DNA of 64,000 bases from Bordetella genomosp. 4 (GCF_002261185.1 NZ_NEVQ01000023.1:62001-126000); one strand, 5' to 3'; positions 1 through 9,140 are shown, numbered from the stretch's first letter. The notes: generated by a model from the letters alone, not told the origin. Translations and numbers: made by a program.

Positions 1-111
1 CGCCTGCGCCGCATTTTCGGCTAATTCGACCGTGTGCCCTTCGTCGTAAAGAATCTCGGACAAAAGTTCACGAATGCCAACTTCGTCGTCAACCACCAGA
101 ATTCTGGCCAT
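1..111 (-). CDS. ntrX: NtrX-type response regulator, N-terminal fragment (cut by window edge)
   Basis: The first 37 codons of a receiver domain run off the left edge. The protein starts MARILVVDDE, with the acidic pair (D8, D9) of a response regulator receiver on the edge of strand beta1, followed by the first receiver helix. The ATG lies 11 bases downstream of the stop of the NtrY-like kinase and on the same strand, so the two form a two-component pair. NtrX regulators are usually AAA+ sigma-54 activators; that part is outside the window, so the family call rests on the receiver start and the kinase partner. Confidence 0.85.
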   Translation of the reverse strand, partial: MARILVVDDEVGIRELLSEILYDEGHTVELAENAAQA

Positions 112-122
112 AAACCTTCCAC

Positions 123-2444
123 CTATTGCGTAGCCGCATTATCCTGTTCTTGCGCAGCCGCGTCCATAGCCGCGGCCTTGGAGGCTAGTCGGGTCAATAA
201 TATCGAAACCCGCGCGCCACCTTCCTTGCGGTTGCCCAGATCGATCTTCCCACCATGCTCTTCCACGATCTTGCGCACAATTGCCAATCCTAACCCAGTC
301 CCGTGGGCCTTGGTGGTGACATACGGTTCAAAAGCCCGTTGCATGACTTTATGTGAAAACCCCTGACCGGTATCGGCGACCGTAAAACGCACCGCAGCTT
401 GCGTGGCGCCATTGGATTCTCCCATCAGTTGCGTCGTCACCTGCACACGGCCCTCCGCGCCCTGTTCGGCAATCGCATCCCGCGCATTCGACAGCAAATT
501 ATGGATGACTTGACGCAATTGGGTCGGATCCCCCTCGATGTGCGGCAAGCCAGGCTCCAGCGAGACGTCCAGATTCAACGCCGGCGCCAGCGCGCGCCCG
601 GGGGTCAAATGCTTCTCGCCCGGCTCCCAACCATACAACGCCAGCACATCCGCCACCAAGGCGTTGAAGTCGATAGTTTGCATCACCGCAGGAGGCGTGC
701 GGGCATATTCGCGGAAATCATCGACCATCTGCTTGAGCGAGCCCACTTGATTCACAATGGTATTCGTAGATCGCTCGAGCATCTGCCGATCCGCCGGCTG
801 CAAGCGGTCGGCGAGTTTCATGGCCAGGCGTTCGGCCGACAATTGAATCGGGGTCAGTGGATTTTTGATTTCGTGTGCCAGACGGCGTGCGACCTCGCCC
901 CACGCCACCGTACGGTTGGCCGAGATCACCTCGGTGATGTCATCAAACACCACCAGATAGCCATTGCCGCGCCCATCCACCCGTAAATGCGTGCCCCGCG
1001 CCAGCAAGGTCAATATTTGCGCAGATTCTGTCGACTCTGCCGACGGCGCCAAGGAAATCTCGAACTGCTGTTGCCAGTGCAGCCGCTCGGACCCTACCGC
1101 AGCGTGCTGGGCAAAGGCCTGGCGTACGATCTTGATGAACTCCAGCATGCCATCGACCGTTTCCAGCGGCCGCCCGATGACCGAACGCAAATCGGCCTGC
1201 AAGATGGATTGCGCGCCCTGATTCACGGTCGTGACACGAAAACTCTCGTCAAATACCAGCACTCCCGACGACAGATTCGACAACACGCTTTCCAGATAGA
1301 CGTTCGAACGCTCCAATTGTCGGCGATTGCTTTCTACCATATGGCGCGCCTCGTCCAACTGACGGGTCATCGCATTGAAAGAACGCGTCAATTGCCCCAC
1401 CTCGTCGCGCTCTGGCGGCTCTGGCAGAGGCCGATAGTCGCCCACCCCTACCGCCTGCGTTCCTGCTGCCAAGCGCAGCAGCGGCCGCACCAGCCGCTTG
1501 GACAGCGACAACGCGACGGCGATCGCAGCGAACACGGCCAGCAACAATGCCAAGGTCAGCGTGATGCCATAAAGCTTGCGCAATCCCAGCCGCGACAACG
1601 CGAGCTCTTGATAGTCGCGGAACCCTTGCTGCACTCGGTTGGCGTTATCCGCGATCTGTTCGGGCACGGGTTGCAACAGTTGCAACCAGCGCGGCTCGGA
1701 AGGCGGTGACATCAAGGTGTCGAAACGCTGAGGCGTCGTCAGCGGGATGACCACGCGCAATGTCAGGCTGTCTTTGCCGCCAGCCAGGCTCGCCTCATCT
1801 GCCTCTGCGGCGGAATACCCTCGCCCCAGCCGCAGCTGGTTCAACACCGACGCAGGCGGTATTTCCGGCAGCAGCTGGCCGTATTGATCGGTGGAAAACG
1901 CCACTAGCCGGCCGCCCCCGGTAAACACCATCACATCCTGCACCCCACTGGACTCGCGCAAGCGTGTCAGCGCCAGGGGAATATCGCGATCCGGCGTATT
2001 GTTCAACTCGGACGCCATGGACCGCGCCTTGGCATCCAGATCGGCCAGAGACGAATCCAGCGCGGCGCGCCCCAGATTCAGGCCGGACTCCAGTGCGCTA
2101 TCGACGCGGACATTGAACCAGGACTCAATAGATCGGGACATGAACTGCACCGACACGATGTAGATCAACGCGCCTGGAACAACCCCGATCAGCGCAAAGG
2201 CCAAGGCAAAGCGAGCCGTCAGCCGCGCACCGAACTGGCGCCGGCGAATCTGGCGCACCAGCCGCGTCGTCAGCGCCACCACCCAGACAAACAAGGCCAG
2301 GGCGAAGACACCGTTCAGCACCAGCAAAATATCGTAGTAGCGGGCAAACCGCGACGCGTTACCGGTCGACCAAGCGAGCAGACCCAACAATGCCAGCCCG
2401 CTGATAGCCCCGATGATCAGCGCGATGCGCAGCAGCATTCTCAT
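123..2444 (-). CDS. ntrY: NtrY-like membrane sensor histidine kinase
   Basis: A 773-residue kinase. Hydrophobic segments lie near residues 5-25, 38-60 and 80-102, followed by a periplasmic sensor region to about 290, a fourth segment at 293-314, a HAMP-like linker (about 316-370) and a PAS-like region (about 385-500). The phosphoacceptor is H524 in HEIKNPLTPIQ. The ATPase N box is near 646-659, the G1 box DTGQGF at 691-696 and the G2 box GTGLGL at 715-720. This is the NtrY architecture, linked in other proteobacteria to nitrogen and redox responses. It overlaps the DUF4390 stop by four bases and is followed by ntrX, so the three are probably one transcript. The actual stimulus cannot be read from the sequence. 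Confidence 0.93.
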   Translation of the reverse strand: MRMLLRIALIIGAISGLALLGLLAWSTGNASRFARYYDILLVLNGVFALALFVWVVALTTRLVRQIRRRQFGARLTARFALAFALIGVVPGALIYIVSVQFMSRSIESWFNVRVDSALESGLNLGRAALDSSLADLDAKARSMASELNNTPDRDIPLALTRLRESSGVQDVMVFTGGGRLVAFSTDQYGQLLPEIPPASVLNQLRLGRGYSAAEADEASLAGGKDSLTLRVVIPLTTPQRFDTLMSPPSEPRWLQLLQPVPEQIADNANRVQQGFRDYQELALSRLGLRKLYGITLTLALLLAVFAAIAVALSLSKRLVRPLLRLAAGTQAVGVGDYRPLPEPPERDEVGQLTRSFNAMTRQLDEARHMVESNRRQLERSNVYLESVLSNLSSGVLVFDESFRVTTVNQGAQSILQADLRSVIGRPLETVDGMLEFIKIVRQAFAQHAAVGSERLHWQQQFEISLAPSAESTESAQILTLLARGTHLRVDGRGNGYLVVFDDITEVISANRTVAWGEVARRLAHEIKNPLTPIQLSAERLAMKLADRLQPADRQMLERSTNTIVNQVGSLKQMVDDFREYARTPPAVMQTIDFNALVADVLALYGWEPGEKHLTPGRALAPALNLDVSLEPGLPHIEGDPTQLRQVIHNLLSNARDAIAEQGAEGRVQVTTQLMGESNGATQAAVRFTVADTGQGFSHKVMQRAFEPYVTTKAHGTGLGLAIVRKIVEEHGGKIDLGNRKEGGARVSILLTRLASKAAAMDAAAQEQDNAATQ

Positions 2445-3025
2445 GACGGATCCCGAGGCTTGGCCAATTCAAACGAAAAGCCTGTCCAAGGCGTTCCGAG
2501 GCTCCAGGAACTGCTATTGAGCGCATTGACCTGGAATGGCCGCGTCAACTGCGACGTGTCCAGCCGCAGTCGCAACTGCCCGTGATACGACACCTCGTAA
2601 TCGAGTTCCGAGACATCGATCAAGACCCAATGGCGAATATGGCGCACCATATCCATGGCCTCGTCCAACGAAGACACCGGCCAACTCAGCGAATCCGTTC
2701 CGACACGCCACTGACGCGTCAGCGCGTTATAGATCACGCGCCAGGTCCTGCTGGTATCGACCACCGTATCGTCAAACCACCACCAGCGATCCCGGCTGAT
2801 CACAATGTCGGCCGTGAAATACAACGGCAGTCCGCGCTCGGCAGCGTCGCGCAATTGATCATTCAACCGGACATCGATTTCGGCGTCGATTTCCAATTTT
2901 CCGTCACGGACGGCAGGCTCAATGCGAACCACCTTGGGCTCACTGGCGTACGCCTGCCCGACACCCAACGGTGCCATCAGAAATAACAGCAAGAACGCAC
3001 AACATAAGCGAGAAATCATCGACAT
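2441..3025 (-). CDS. DUF4390 exported protein
   Basis: A 194-residue protein with a Sec signal peptide (hydrophobic run at residues 5-20, likely cleavage after AYA near 27). The mature part is beta-rich and contains WWWF near residue 81. It matches the DUF4390 family, which in betaproteobacteria sits between rsmB and ntrY as here. The four-base overlap with ntrY (ATGA) points to translational coupling. The function is unknown; a periplasmic role next to the membrane kinase is inferred only from the conserved neighbourhood. Confidence 0.85.
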   Translation of the reverse strand: MSMISRLCCAFLLLFLMAPLGVGQAYASEPKVVRIEPAVRDGKLEIDAEIDVRLNDQLRDAAERGLPLYFTADIVISRDRWWWFDDTVVDTSRTWRVIYNALTRQWRVGTDSLSWPVSSLDEAMDMVRHIRHWVLIDVSELDYEVSYHGQLRLRLDTSQLTRPFQVNALNSSSWSLGTPWTGFSFELAKPRDPS

Positions 3026-3063
3026 TCGTTACCTGATCGCATCCTACGGCTATTCTTGGCGAT

Positions 3064-4434
3064 TCAAGACTGCTTGGCAAACAGTGCATAGAAAAAACCG
3101 TCGTGTTGGGCCTGAGGTGTTGCGCCGACCGCAACAGGCAGCAATTGCCCGGGCGCATCCCGGCGCTGCGCGTCTGCGTGACGCTGAGCAAAAGCTTGCG
3201 CCTGACGTTCGCCTTCCTCAGGAAAAATCGAACAGGTCACATAGAGCAGCCGCCCGCCAGGGGCCACCGTGCGCCACAGAGCATCCACAATACGCGCCTG
3301 TAATGCCGCCGTGCGCGCCACGTCCGGCGCGCGACGCAGCCAACGGATATCGGGATGGCGGCGTACGATCCCGGAGGCCGTGCAAGGCACATCGGCCAGC
3401 ACGGCATCAAACTGCCGGCCGTCCCACCAGGCATCCAGATCCGCGGCGTCGGCTGCAGCCAGGGCCACCCGGTCCGAACGCAGACCCAGGCGGTCCAGGT
3501 TTTGTTCCACGCGCGCCAGGCGCGCCGCATCGGAATCCAATGCCAGCAACTCGATGTCGGCGTTTTCCAATAAATGTGCCGTCTTGCCGCCAGGCGCCGC
3601 GCAGGCATCCAGCACGCGTTCGCCGGCGCACACGGCCAGCAGGTCAGCCGCTTGCTGCGCGGCGGCGTCCTGCACCGACCACCAGCCCTCGGCGAACCCG
3701 GGTAATTGAGTCACAGGCCGGGCTTCGGCCAGCACCAGGCCGGCCTGCCCGACCGGCTCGGCCGTGACGCCTGCCGCCAGGAACGCGTCGCGCACCTGAT
3801 CGCGGCTCGCTCGCCGCGTATTGACGCGCACCGTCAACGGCGCTGGAACATTCGCCGCAGCCAGAATGGCTTGCCACTGGTCCGGATATGACTTCCGCAG
3901 CCGCTCCACCCACCAACGCGGGTGATTCCAGCGCGCCTCGGGTAAATCATCCACTGCCGCCTCGATGGCGTCGCGCTCACGCAGAAAGCGCCGCAAGCAG
4001 GCATTGAGCAAGCCCTTATAGGCCGCCAGGCTACGCTGGCCGGCCGCTGCAGTCACGGCCTGATTCACCACGGTATGCGCAGCGTACACAGGCATGCCGG
4101 GTAGCGCCGGGACCTCTCCCGCGCTCGACGACGCCGCCTTCAACAAAGACAACGACACATTCAACAACGCATCAAACTGCGTGCCAGGCGACCGTTGCAC
4201 CAGACCGCTGCTGATCGCGCTGGCCCAACCTAATTGGCGCATGGCATGAAAAGACACCGCCTGCGTTGCGGGCCGCAACGGCGATGGCACGGCAGCCAAC
4301 GTCTCGGTCAGCGAGCGCCCCTCCATGACGGCACGCACCGCGCCCGCCGCGGCCAACAACACTGCCGACAACGGCGGACGGGCGGGTTGCGATTCGAGAA
4401 CATCCAGGGAAGCAGGGGAAACCATGTGGACCAT
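3064..4434 (-). CDS. rsmB: 16S rRNA (cytosine-967-C5)-methyltransferase RsmB
   Basis: Methylates C967 of 16S rRNA using SAM. The N-terminal NusB-like RNA-binding region is followed by a Rossmann methyltransferase domain with the SAM motif VLDACAAPGGKT. Both family cysteines are present: PC in DVPCTASGIVRRHPDIRW (motif IV) and the catalytic cysteine in YVTCSIFPEEGE (motif VI). No good ribosome-binding site precedes any candidate start; ATG 4434 or 4425 fits the usual N-terminus better than the longer frame from 4521. It heads a minus-strand operon with DUF4390 and ntrYX. In many betaproteobacteria def and fmt lie directly upstream; here they are about 6 kb away. Confidence 0.93.
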   Translation of the reverse strand: MVHMVSPASLDVLESQPARPPLSAVLLAAAGAVRAVMEGRSLTETLAAVPSPLRPATQAVSFHAMRQLGWASAISSGLVQRSPGTQFDALLNVSLSLLKAASSSAGEVPALPGMPVYAAHTVVNQAVTAAAGQRSLAAYKGLLNACLRRFLRERDAIEAAVDDLPEARWNHPRWWVERLRKSYPDQWQAILAAANVPAPLTVRVNTRRASRDQVRDAFLAAGVTAEPVGQAGLVLAEARPVTQLPGFAEGWWSVQDAAAQQAADLLAVCAGERVLDACAAPGGKTAHLLENADIELLALDSDAARLARVEQNLDRLGLRSDRVALAAADAADLDAWWDGRQFDAVLADVPCTASGIVRRHPDIRWLRRAPDVARTAALQARIVDALWRTVAPGGRLLYVTCSIFPEEGERQAQAFAQRHADAQRRDAPGQLLPVAVGATPQAQHDGFFYALFAKQS

Positions 4435-4691
4435 CAATGATTGTGCAATCCCGCTATGGTAGCCGCTGACCGGCAAGCGCATCAGGGATAAGGCTATTCG
4501 GGGACAGATTAAACCACGCAAATCATCGGATGAGGCAGAAGAAGTACCGACCCTCAGGAGCCAACCGACGTCCTTTAGTCCGAAAGGCCGCGCAATATGG
4601 AGCCGGTTAAAAGTTCGCCGTCCTTTCTCACTTTCAATACGGATTCACTGCAGTGACGACACGGCCAACTTTGTTATGGGGGGGACACTCG
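4435..4691. promoter_or_regulatory. Divergent intergenic region between rsmB and the small ORF/ABC operon
   Basis: About 260 bases between divergent genes. It should hold promoters for both directions. No textbook -35/-10 pair, tRNA or strong terminator could be picked out by eye. A run of seven to eight G residues near 4678-4685 sits just ahead of the small ORF and may act as its ribosome-binding region. Confidence 0.4.
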
Positions 4692-4775
4692 ATGCAATAC
4701 ATGAGCCCGGGTGGCGCGGCGAACGGCGAGATCGTGGCATTTGCCAGCGACTACAGGTACCGGGCCACGGCATGA
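4692..4775 (+). CDS. Small ORF (27 codons) coupled to the ABC exporter
   Basis: An open frame from ATG 4692 (MQYMSPGGAANGEIVAF, ending DYRYRATA) with an internal ATG at 4701. A G-rich tract lies about seven bases upstream of the first ATG. Its TGA (4773-4775) overlaps the GAGGG ribosome-binding site of the downstream ABC gene, whose ATG is at 4786, so translation of the two could be coupled. The Gly/Ala-rich middle and aromatic, basic tail could be a leader peptide or a small exported peptide, but no recognisable precursor family or modification enzyme is nearby. Chance is a real alternative at this length. Confidence 0.4.
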   Translation: MQYMSPGGAANGEIVAFASDYRYRATA

Positions 4776-4785
4776 GGGCCGACCA

Positions 4786-6183
4786 ATGACACGCTTGTCA
4801 GCACGGCCCTGGACCTGGATTGTTGCCGACTCGGCGGCCATGCTCACTGTCGTACTGGTGGTGCTCCATCAATCCCTCATCGCCTCGTCTGCGTATTTTC
4901 TGACGCAGATCATCATCCACTATCAAGAAGAACAGGCGCTCAGAGAGTATCTCGCGCTGTATTTGCTCTCGATCATCCTGCCCTTCATTCCCGGGTGCCT
5001 GTCATTTATCGCGATGCAGCGCTGGATCAACGCCATACACCGGAAACTCACGCTGGCCATGGCCTCAACGGTCTATGGCCGCCTGGACGAATACCGATCG
5101 ATTGAACACCAGTCGGCATTCGAATCCACGATCTCCAGAGACGCCTTCGACGTAATCTCGTCGTATGCCATGTTGTCACACGATCTTCTCAACCTGATAC
5201 TCAATAGTGTCCTGAGCATTGCGGTGATCAGCATGATCCTGCCGCCGGAGATCGCACTGGGCTATGGCACAAGTCTGGCACTCAGCACGGCAATGGTTTG
5301 CTTCCTTGCCAAAGGAACGCAAAAGCTATCCGTCGACACCGGACGGCGATACGCACGTTACGGCGATACGTTGCGCAAGGCTTGGGACAACGCAGTGCTC
5401 GGCAATGCCTACAACTATGAGTTGTGGAAGGCCGAGTTCCACGCTATCGGTGCTTCGTACTATTCCTCATCCCAGCAGCTCACCACCTACAAACAGCTGG
5501 GCAACATCGCCATCGCGTCAGCTTCTCTCATTCCAACCGCCTATCTCGTCTATCACCTGCTCGTGATCGAACAGATGGAGGCCGCCATCATTGCGGCGAT
5601 CATCGTCAACCTGACGCGGATATTCCATATTCTCAATTCCTTGGGCACGTTGATATACGAGCTGCTCGAATGGGCCAGCGCATCTGCCCGGCTGCGCTAT
5701 CTCCGGGCCTTTCTATTACCGGCCACCACCGCGCCATTGCCGCAGGCCCCTGCGGGCACAATCACACTCAACGGCGAACCGATCAGCGACTATCAGACAG
5801 TGCGAGAAATGCTGCGTCGCCATCGTTGCGGTCGGATGACCCTGCGTGGCGAAAATGGCGCCGGAAAATCCACCCTGCTCAAGTGGATCAAACAAGCTTT
5901 TGCGCAGCAGGCTCATTTGCTGCCCGCTGGCGACAACCAGCTCTGCTGGCGTTTCAAGCACAGCAATCTATCGGCAGGACAACGGGCTCGCGCCATCATC
6001 GACGAGATCCTGCAACAGGGTTCAGACATCCAGTATCTATTGCTCGATGAATGGGATGCGAACCTGGACGACGACAATCGGAAACTCATTGATCAACTAT
6101 TGGAGACACTTAGCAAAGAACGCGTGGTTATCGAAGTCAGGCATCAGAAATCCGCCGGCCGGGGCCCAGCCGAAAAGCCTTAA
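4786..6183 (+). CDS. ABC exporter, fused membrane and ATPase domains, minimal ATPase
   Basis: A 465-residue half-transporter. Six hydrophobic segments (about 12-40, 55-75, 133-153, 157-175, 240-262, 265-290) precede an ATPase with Walker A GENGAGKS (355-362), signature LSAGQ (395-399), Walker B YLLLDE (417-422) and H453. Only about 32 residues separate Walker A and the signature, where typical ABC ATPases have 80 or more, so the helical subdomain is nearly absent. LDEWDANLD after Walker B recalls the DEW motif of PvdE/SyrD-type peptide exporters. ATG 4786 has GAGGG seven bases upstream; a longer in-frame start at 4711 lacks support. The substrate is unknown. A related decayed fragment lies beyond rimO. 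Confidence 0.85.
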   Translation: MTRLSARPWTWIVADSAAMLTVVLVVLHQSLIASSAYFLTQIIIHYQEEQALREYLALYLLSIILPFIPGCLSFIAMQRWINAIHRKLTLAMASTVYGRLDEYRSIEHQSAFESTISRDAFDVISSYAMLSHDLLNLILNSVLSIAVISMILPPEIALGYGTSLALSTAMVCFLAKGTQKLSVDTGRRYARYGDTLRKAWDNAVLGNAYNYELWKAEFHAIGASYYSSSQQLTTYKQLGNIAIASASLIPTAYLVYHLLVIEQMEAAIIAAIIVNLTRIFHILNSLGTLIYELLEWASASARLRYLRAFLLPATTAPLPQAPAGTITLNGEPISDYQTVREMLRRHRCGRMTLRGENGAGKSTLLKWIKQAFAQQAHLLPAGDNQLCWRFKHSNLSAGQRARAIIDEILQQGSDIQYLLLDEWDANLDDDNRKLIDQLLETLSKERVVIEVRHQKSAGRGPAEKP

Positions 6184-6227
6184 GCCGTTGTAAACTATAG
6201 GGTTTATATTCAAATCGGAATTCCAAC

Positions 6228-7553
6228 ATGGAAACCAAGCGGGCACCCAGCATAGCGATGGTCTCTTTAGGGTGTCCAAAAGCCCTGGTCGACTCTGAGC
6301 GCATCCTGACGCAGTTACGCACAGAGGGTTATCAGGTCTCACCCGAATACAACAACGCCGACGTCGTCGTGGTCAACACCTGTGGTTTCATCGACAGCGC
6401 CAAGGCCGAGTCGCTGGAGGCCATCGGCGAAGCCATCGCCGAAAACGGCAAAGTCATCGTCACGGGCTGTATGGGCGTCGAGGAATCCGTCATTCGCGAC
6501 GTACACCCCAGCGTGCTGGCCGTGACCGGTCCGCAACAATACGAAGAAGTCGTGCGCGCCGTGCACGAGGCCGCGCCGCCCAAGACCGATCACGATCCCT
6601 ACATCGACCTGGTGCCGCCGCAGGGCATCAAACTCACCCCGCGGCATTACGCCTATCTGAAGATCTCCGAGGGCTGTAATCACCGGTGCAGCTTCTGCAT
6701 CATTCCGTCCATGCGCGGCGACCTGGTCAGCCGGCCCGTAGGCGAGGTATTGAACGAGGCAGAGCGCCTGGTCAAAGCCGGCGTCAAAGAGCTGCTGGTC
6801 ATCTCGCAGGACACCAGCGCCTACGGCGTCGATATCAAATATCGCAGCGGCTTCTGGAATGGCCGGCCCGTGAAAACACGCATGACCGAGCTCTGTACGG
6901 CCTTGTCCGAACTCGGCGTCTGGACGCGCCTGCACTATGTGTATCCCTATCCGCACGTGGACGAGGTCATTCCGCTGATGGCGCAGGGCAAAATCCTGCC
7001 CTACCTGGATATCCCTTTCCAACACGCCAGCCCGCGCGTGCTCAAGGCCATGAAACGCCCGGCGTTCGAGGACAAAACCTTGGCGCGTATCAAACGCTGG
7101 CGTGAGGAATGCCCCGATCTGACCTTGCGTTCGACCTTCATCGTGGGATTTCCGGGTGAAACCGAAGAAGACTTCCAGTACCTGCTGGACTGGATGAGCG
7201 AGGCCCAGTTGGATCGCGTCGGCTGTTTCCAGTATTCGCCCGTCAATGGCGCCCCTGCCAACGACCTGGCCAACCCCGTCCCCGACGAGGTCAAGCAAGA
7301 GCGCTGGGATCGTTTCATGGCGCATCAACAGGCGATTTCGGCCGCCCGTCTGCAAACCCGCGTCGGACGCGAGATCGACGTGTTGATTGACGAAATCGCA
7401 GCCGATGGCGCGATCGGCCGTTCCAGCGCCGATGCGCCGGAGATCGACGGCAACGTCTACGTCAACGCCGACCGCAAGCTGCGTCCTGGCGATTTGGTGC
7501 GCGTACGCGTGACCGAGGCAGATGAATACGATCTGCACGGCGATCTTGTCTGA
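6228..7553 (+). CDS. rimO: Ribosomal protein uS12 methylthiotransferase RimO
   Basis: Radical-SAM enzyme that adds a methylthio group to the conserved aspartate of ribosomal protein S12. The 441-residue length is normal. The N-terminal cluster-binding domain has C16 ([12 protein letters not shown]), C52 (NTCGFID) and C81 (GCMG). The radical-SAM motif is C150-x3-C154-x2-C157, and a TRAM domain closes the C-terminus. It starts 44 bases after the ABC gene, a gap holding AT-rich sequence that could carry its own promoter. It is bracketed by the intact ABC gene and an inverted ABC remnant. Confidence 0.97.
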   Translation: METKRAPSIAMVSLGCPKALVDSERILTQLRTEGYQVSPEYNNADVVVVNTCGFIDSAKAESLEAIGEAIAENGKVIVTGCMGVEESVIRDVHPSVLAVTGPQQYEEVVRAVHEAAPPKTDHDPYIDLVPPQGIKLTPRHYAYLKISEGCNHRCSFCIIPSMRGDLVSRPVGEVLNEAERLVKAGVKELLVISQDTSAYGVDIKYRSGFWNGRPVKTRMTELCTALSELGVWTRLHYVYPYPHVDEVIPLMAQGKILPYLDIPFQHASPRVLKAMKRPAFEDKTLARIKRWREECPDLTLRSTFIVGFPGETEEDFQYLLDWMSEAQLDRVGCFQYSPVNGAPANDLANPVPDEVKQERWDRFMAHQQAISAARLQTRVGREIDVLIDEIAADGAIGRSSADAPEIDGNVYVNADRKLRPGDLVRVRVTEADEYDLHGDLV

Positions 7554-7596
7554 GCCCACGCGACACGGGACCGGCATTGCGGGTAACACCTTCGTT

Positions 7597-7621
7597 ATGG
7601 GCGGGCACCAGGCCCGCCCAT
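7597..7621. terminator. Perfect 10-bp hairpin after rimO
   Basis: ATGGGCGGGC, loop ACCAG, then GCCCGCCCAT: a fully complementary 10-bp GC-rich stem 43 bases past the rimO stop. There is no T tract on either side, so it is a weak intrinsic terminator or an RNA 3-prime stabiliser. It also marks the edge of the decayed ABC fragment. Confidence 0.6.
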
Positions 7622-7800
7622 CACTACGCCAATCCCGGCCCTCATGCCTCACCTCGGTTACGGCCTTGTCGTGACTGAGGCGCTCTAACAATTCATCGAT
7701 ACCAGTGCGATTGCCCTGATCCAGGTCCGCGTCCCATTCGTCCAGCATGAGTACGACCGCGGTCGCTATCTTTCCCAGCGCCAGCAGCTGATACGTCGGA
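7622..7800 (-). pseudogene. Decayed ABC ATPase C-terminus, related to the exporter at 4786
   Basis: Reading the minus strand gives YQLLALGKIATAV then VLMLDEWDADLDQGNR, IDELLERLSHDKAV and EVRHEG. This aligns in order with the end of the upstream exporter (LLLDEWDANLDDDNR, IDQLLETLSKERVV, EVRH). The Walker B/D-loop core and H-loop region survive. The LSAGQ signature position is replaced and neither Walker A nor a membrane domain can be read upstream. No stop follows the H-loop: the frame simply runs on antisense to rimO. It is best read as the remnant of a second ABC gene in opposite orientation. It explains the otherwise empty 380-bp gap between rimO and the LOG gene. Confidence 0.75.
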
Positions 7801-7934
7801 TAGGCCGTCGGAGGATGCACGAGCGGCGCCGTGCTCCCCGTCCCATGCCCGCCGCCATCTCCCTCCCCGAGCCTGATCGCCCAATTTGCGTAAACTAGGG
7901 GCATACCGTTGTTATTCAGATCTGTTTCGAATCC

Positions 7935-8522
7935 ATGACCATCAAGAATCTCTGCGTTTACTGTGGTTCCAATGCAGGCAGCCGCCCTGACTATATCGAG
8001 GGCGCACGCGCCCTGGCACACGAGCTGGTCAGCCGCGATATCGGGCTGGTCTACGGTGGTGCGAGCGTGGGCATCATGGGCGCCGTGGCCGACGCCGTAC
8101 TCGCCGAAGGCGGCCGCGTCATCGGCATCATCCCCGAGGGCCTGCTGCGTAAAGAAATCGGCCATAACAACTTGACCGAGCTCCATGTCGTCGCGTCGAT
8201 GCACGAACGCAAGACCATGATGGCCGAACGCTCGGATGGGTTCATCGCCTTGCCCGGCGGCGCGGGCACCCTGGAAGAAATCTTCGAAACCTGGACGTGG
8301 GCCCAACTGGGCATGCATCAAAAGCCCTGCGGCCTGCTGAACATTGCCGGCTACTACGATCAACTGGCCGGCTTTCTGAATCATGCGGTGCAGGAGTCGT
8401 TCATGCGAGCCGAACACCGCGCCATGCTGAGCGTCGAAAGCCAGCCCGCTGCCCTGCTGGATCGCTATGCCGCCTACACGCCGCCTACGGTCTCCAAATG
8501 GATAGACCCGGGCGAGCACTGA
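7935..8522 (+). CDS. LOG family protein (cytokinin riboside phosphoribohydrolase-like)
   Basis: A 195-residue Rossmann protein of the TIGR00730 family with the diagnostic PGGAGTLEE motif and an upstream GGASVGIMG glycine loop. Family members hydrolyse nucleotide 5-prime-monophosphates to free base and ribose phosphate. Bacterial versions are called LOG or, historically, lysine decarboxylase-like, the latter a misnomer. It starts a tight plus-strand run with the NTF2-like, HAD and PPOX genes. The true substrate in this organism cannot be deduced. Confidence 0.9.
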   Translation: MTIKNLCVYCGSNAGSRPDYIEGARALAHELVSRDIGLVYGGASVGIMGAVADAVLAEGGRVIGIIPEGLLRKEIGHNNLTELHVVASMHERKTMMAERSDGFIALPGGAGTLEEIFETWTWAQLGMHQKPCGLLNIAGYYDQLAGFLNHAVQESFMRAEHRAMLSVESQPAALLDRYAAYTPPTVSKWIDPGEH

Positions 8523-8552
8523 TCGGACTGCTTTGCTCACCACGCACTCGCC

Positions 8553-9140
8553 ATGTCTACTGCCCACGCACCAGCACTCAATACCGCATCTGTGATGCGG
8601 TATTACCTGCAAGCCAAGGACGAAAACCGCCCCGTCTACATGGCCCGGGCCTTTGCCGCCGATGCCGTACTGAAAATGACGCTGCGTACCCAGGCGATCG
8701 CCTTTCCGCCTGAATCGCACGGCCTCGACGCGATCACCGAGACACTCGTACGCACATTTGGCCAGACCTACGAAAACGTATTCACGTTTTACCTGGCGCA
8801 TCCTGGCGAAAACACCGTCCTGAATACGTATGCGTGCGACTGGTTTGTCGGTATGGCCGAAAAGGCTACCGGCCAGGTCCGCGTGGGCTGTGGCCGTTAT
8901 GACTGGGAGTTCCAGGCCGAGCCTCACCTGGCCCGCCGCCTGACGATCACGATTGAAACGATGTTGAATCTGCCCGCTGACACAGCCCCGGCGATTTTCA
9001 ACTGGCTCACTGCGCTGCCCTATCCCTGGACAGATCCGCAGCGCGTGGTGCAAGCTGCGCCGCCCATCGAGGCTTTGGCGCCGGTCATGCACTGGGTCCG
9101 CCGCGACCATATCGTAGATCCCACCGGCGGCACCGCTTGA
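8553..9140 (+). CDS. NTF2-like (SnoaL-type) fold protein
   Basis: A 195-residue protein beginning MSTAHAPALN. The first 130 residues have the helix-then-sheet pattern of NTF2/SnoaL folds (SVMRYYLQAKDENRP, AADAVLKMTL, ITETLVRTFGQTYENV). No catalytic residue set is recognisable. A Pro/Trp-containing tail of about 50 residues follows. It begins 30 bases after the LOG gene and its stop overlaps the start of the HAD gene, so it is co-translated with it. Possibly a small-molecule-binding or isomerase-like protein; function unknown. Confidence 0.75.
   Translation: MSTAHAPALNTASVMRYYLQAKDENRPVYMARAFAADAVLKMTLRTQAIAFPPESHGLDAITETLVRTFGQTYENVFTFYLAHPGENTVLNTYACDWFVGMAEKATGQVRVGCGRYDWEFQAEPHLARRLTITIETMLNLPADTAPAIFNWLTALPYPWTDPQRVVQAAPPIEALAPVMHWVRRDHIVDPTGGTA

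Noticed and set aside
6339-9110. Very long minus-strand frame (923 codons) opposite rimO, the LOG gene and the NTF2-like gene
   Set aside because: It is the antisense shadow of well-recognised plus-strand genes in high-GC DNA. Only its short middle part (about 7622-7800) shows real protein similarity, and that is reported as the ABC remnant.
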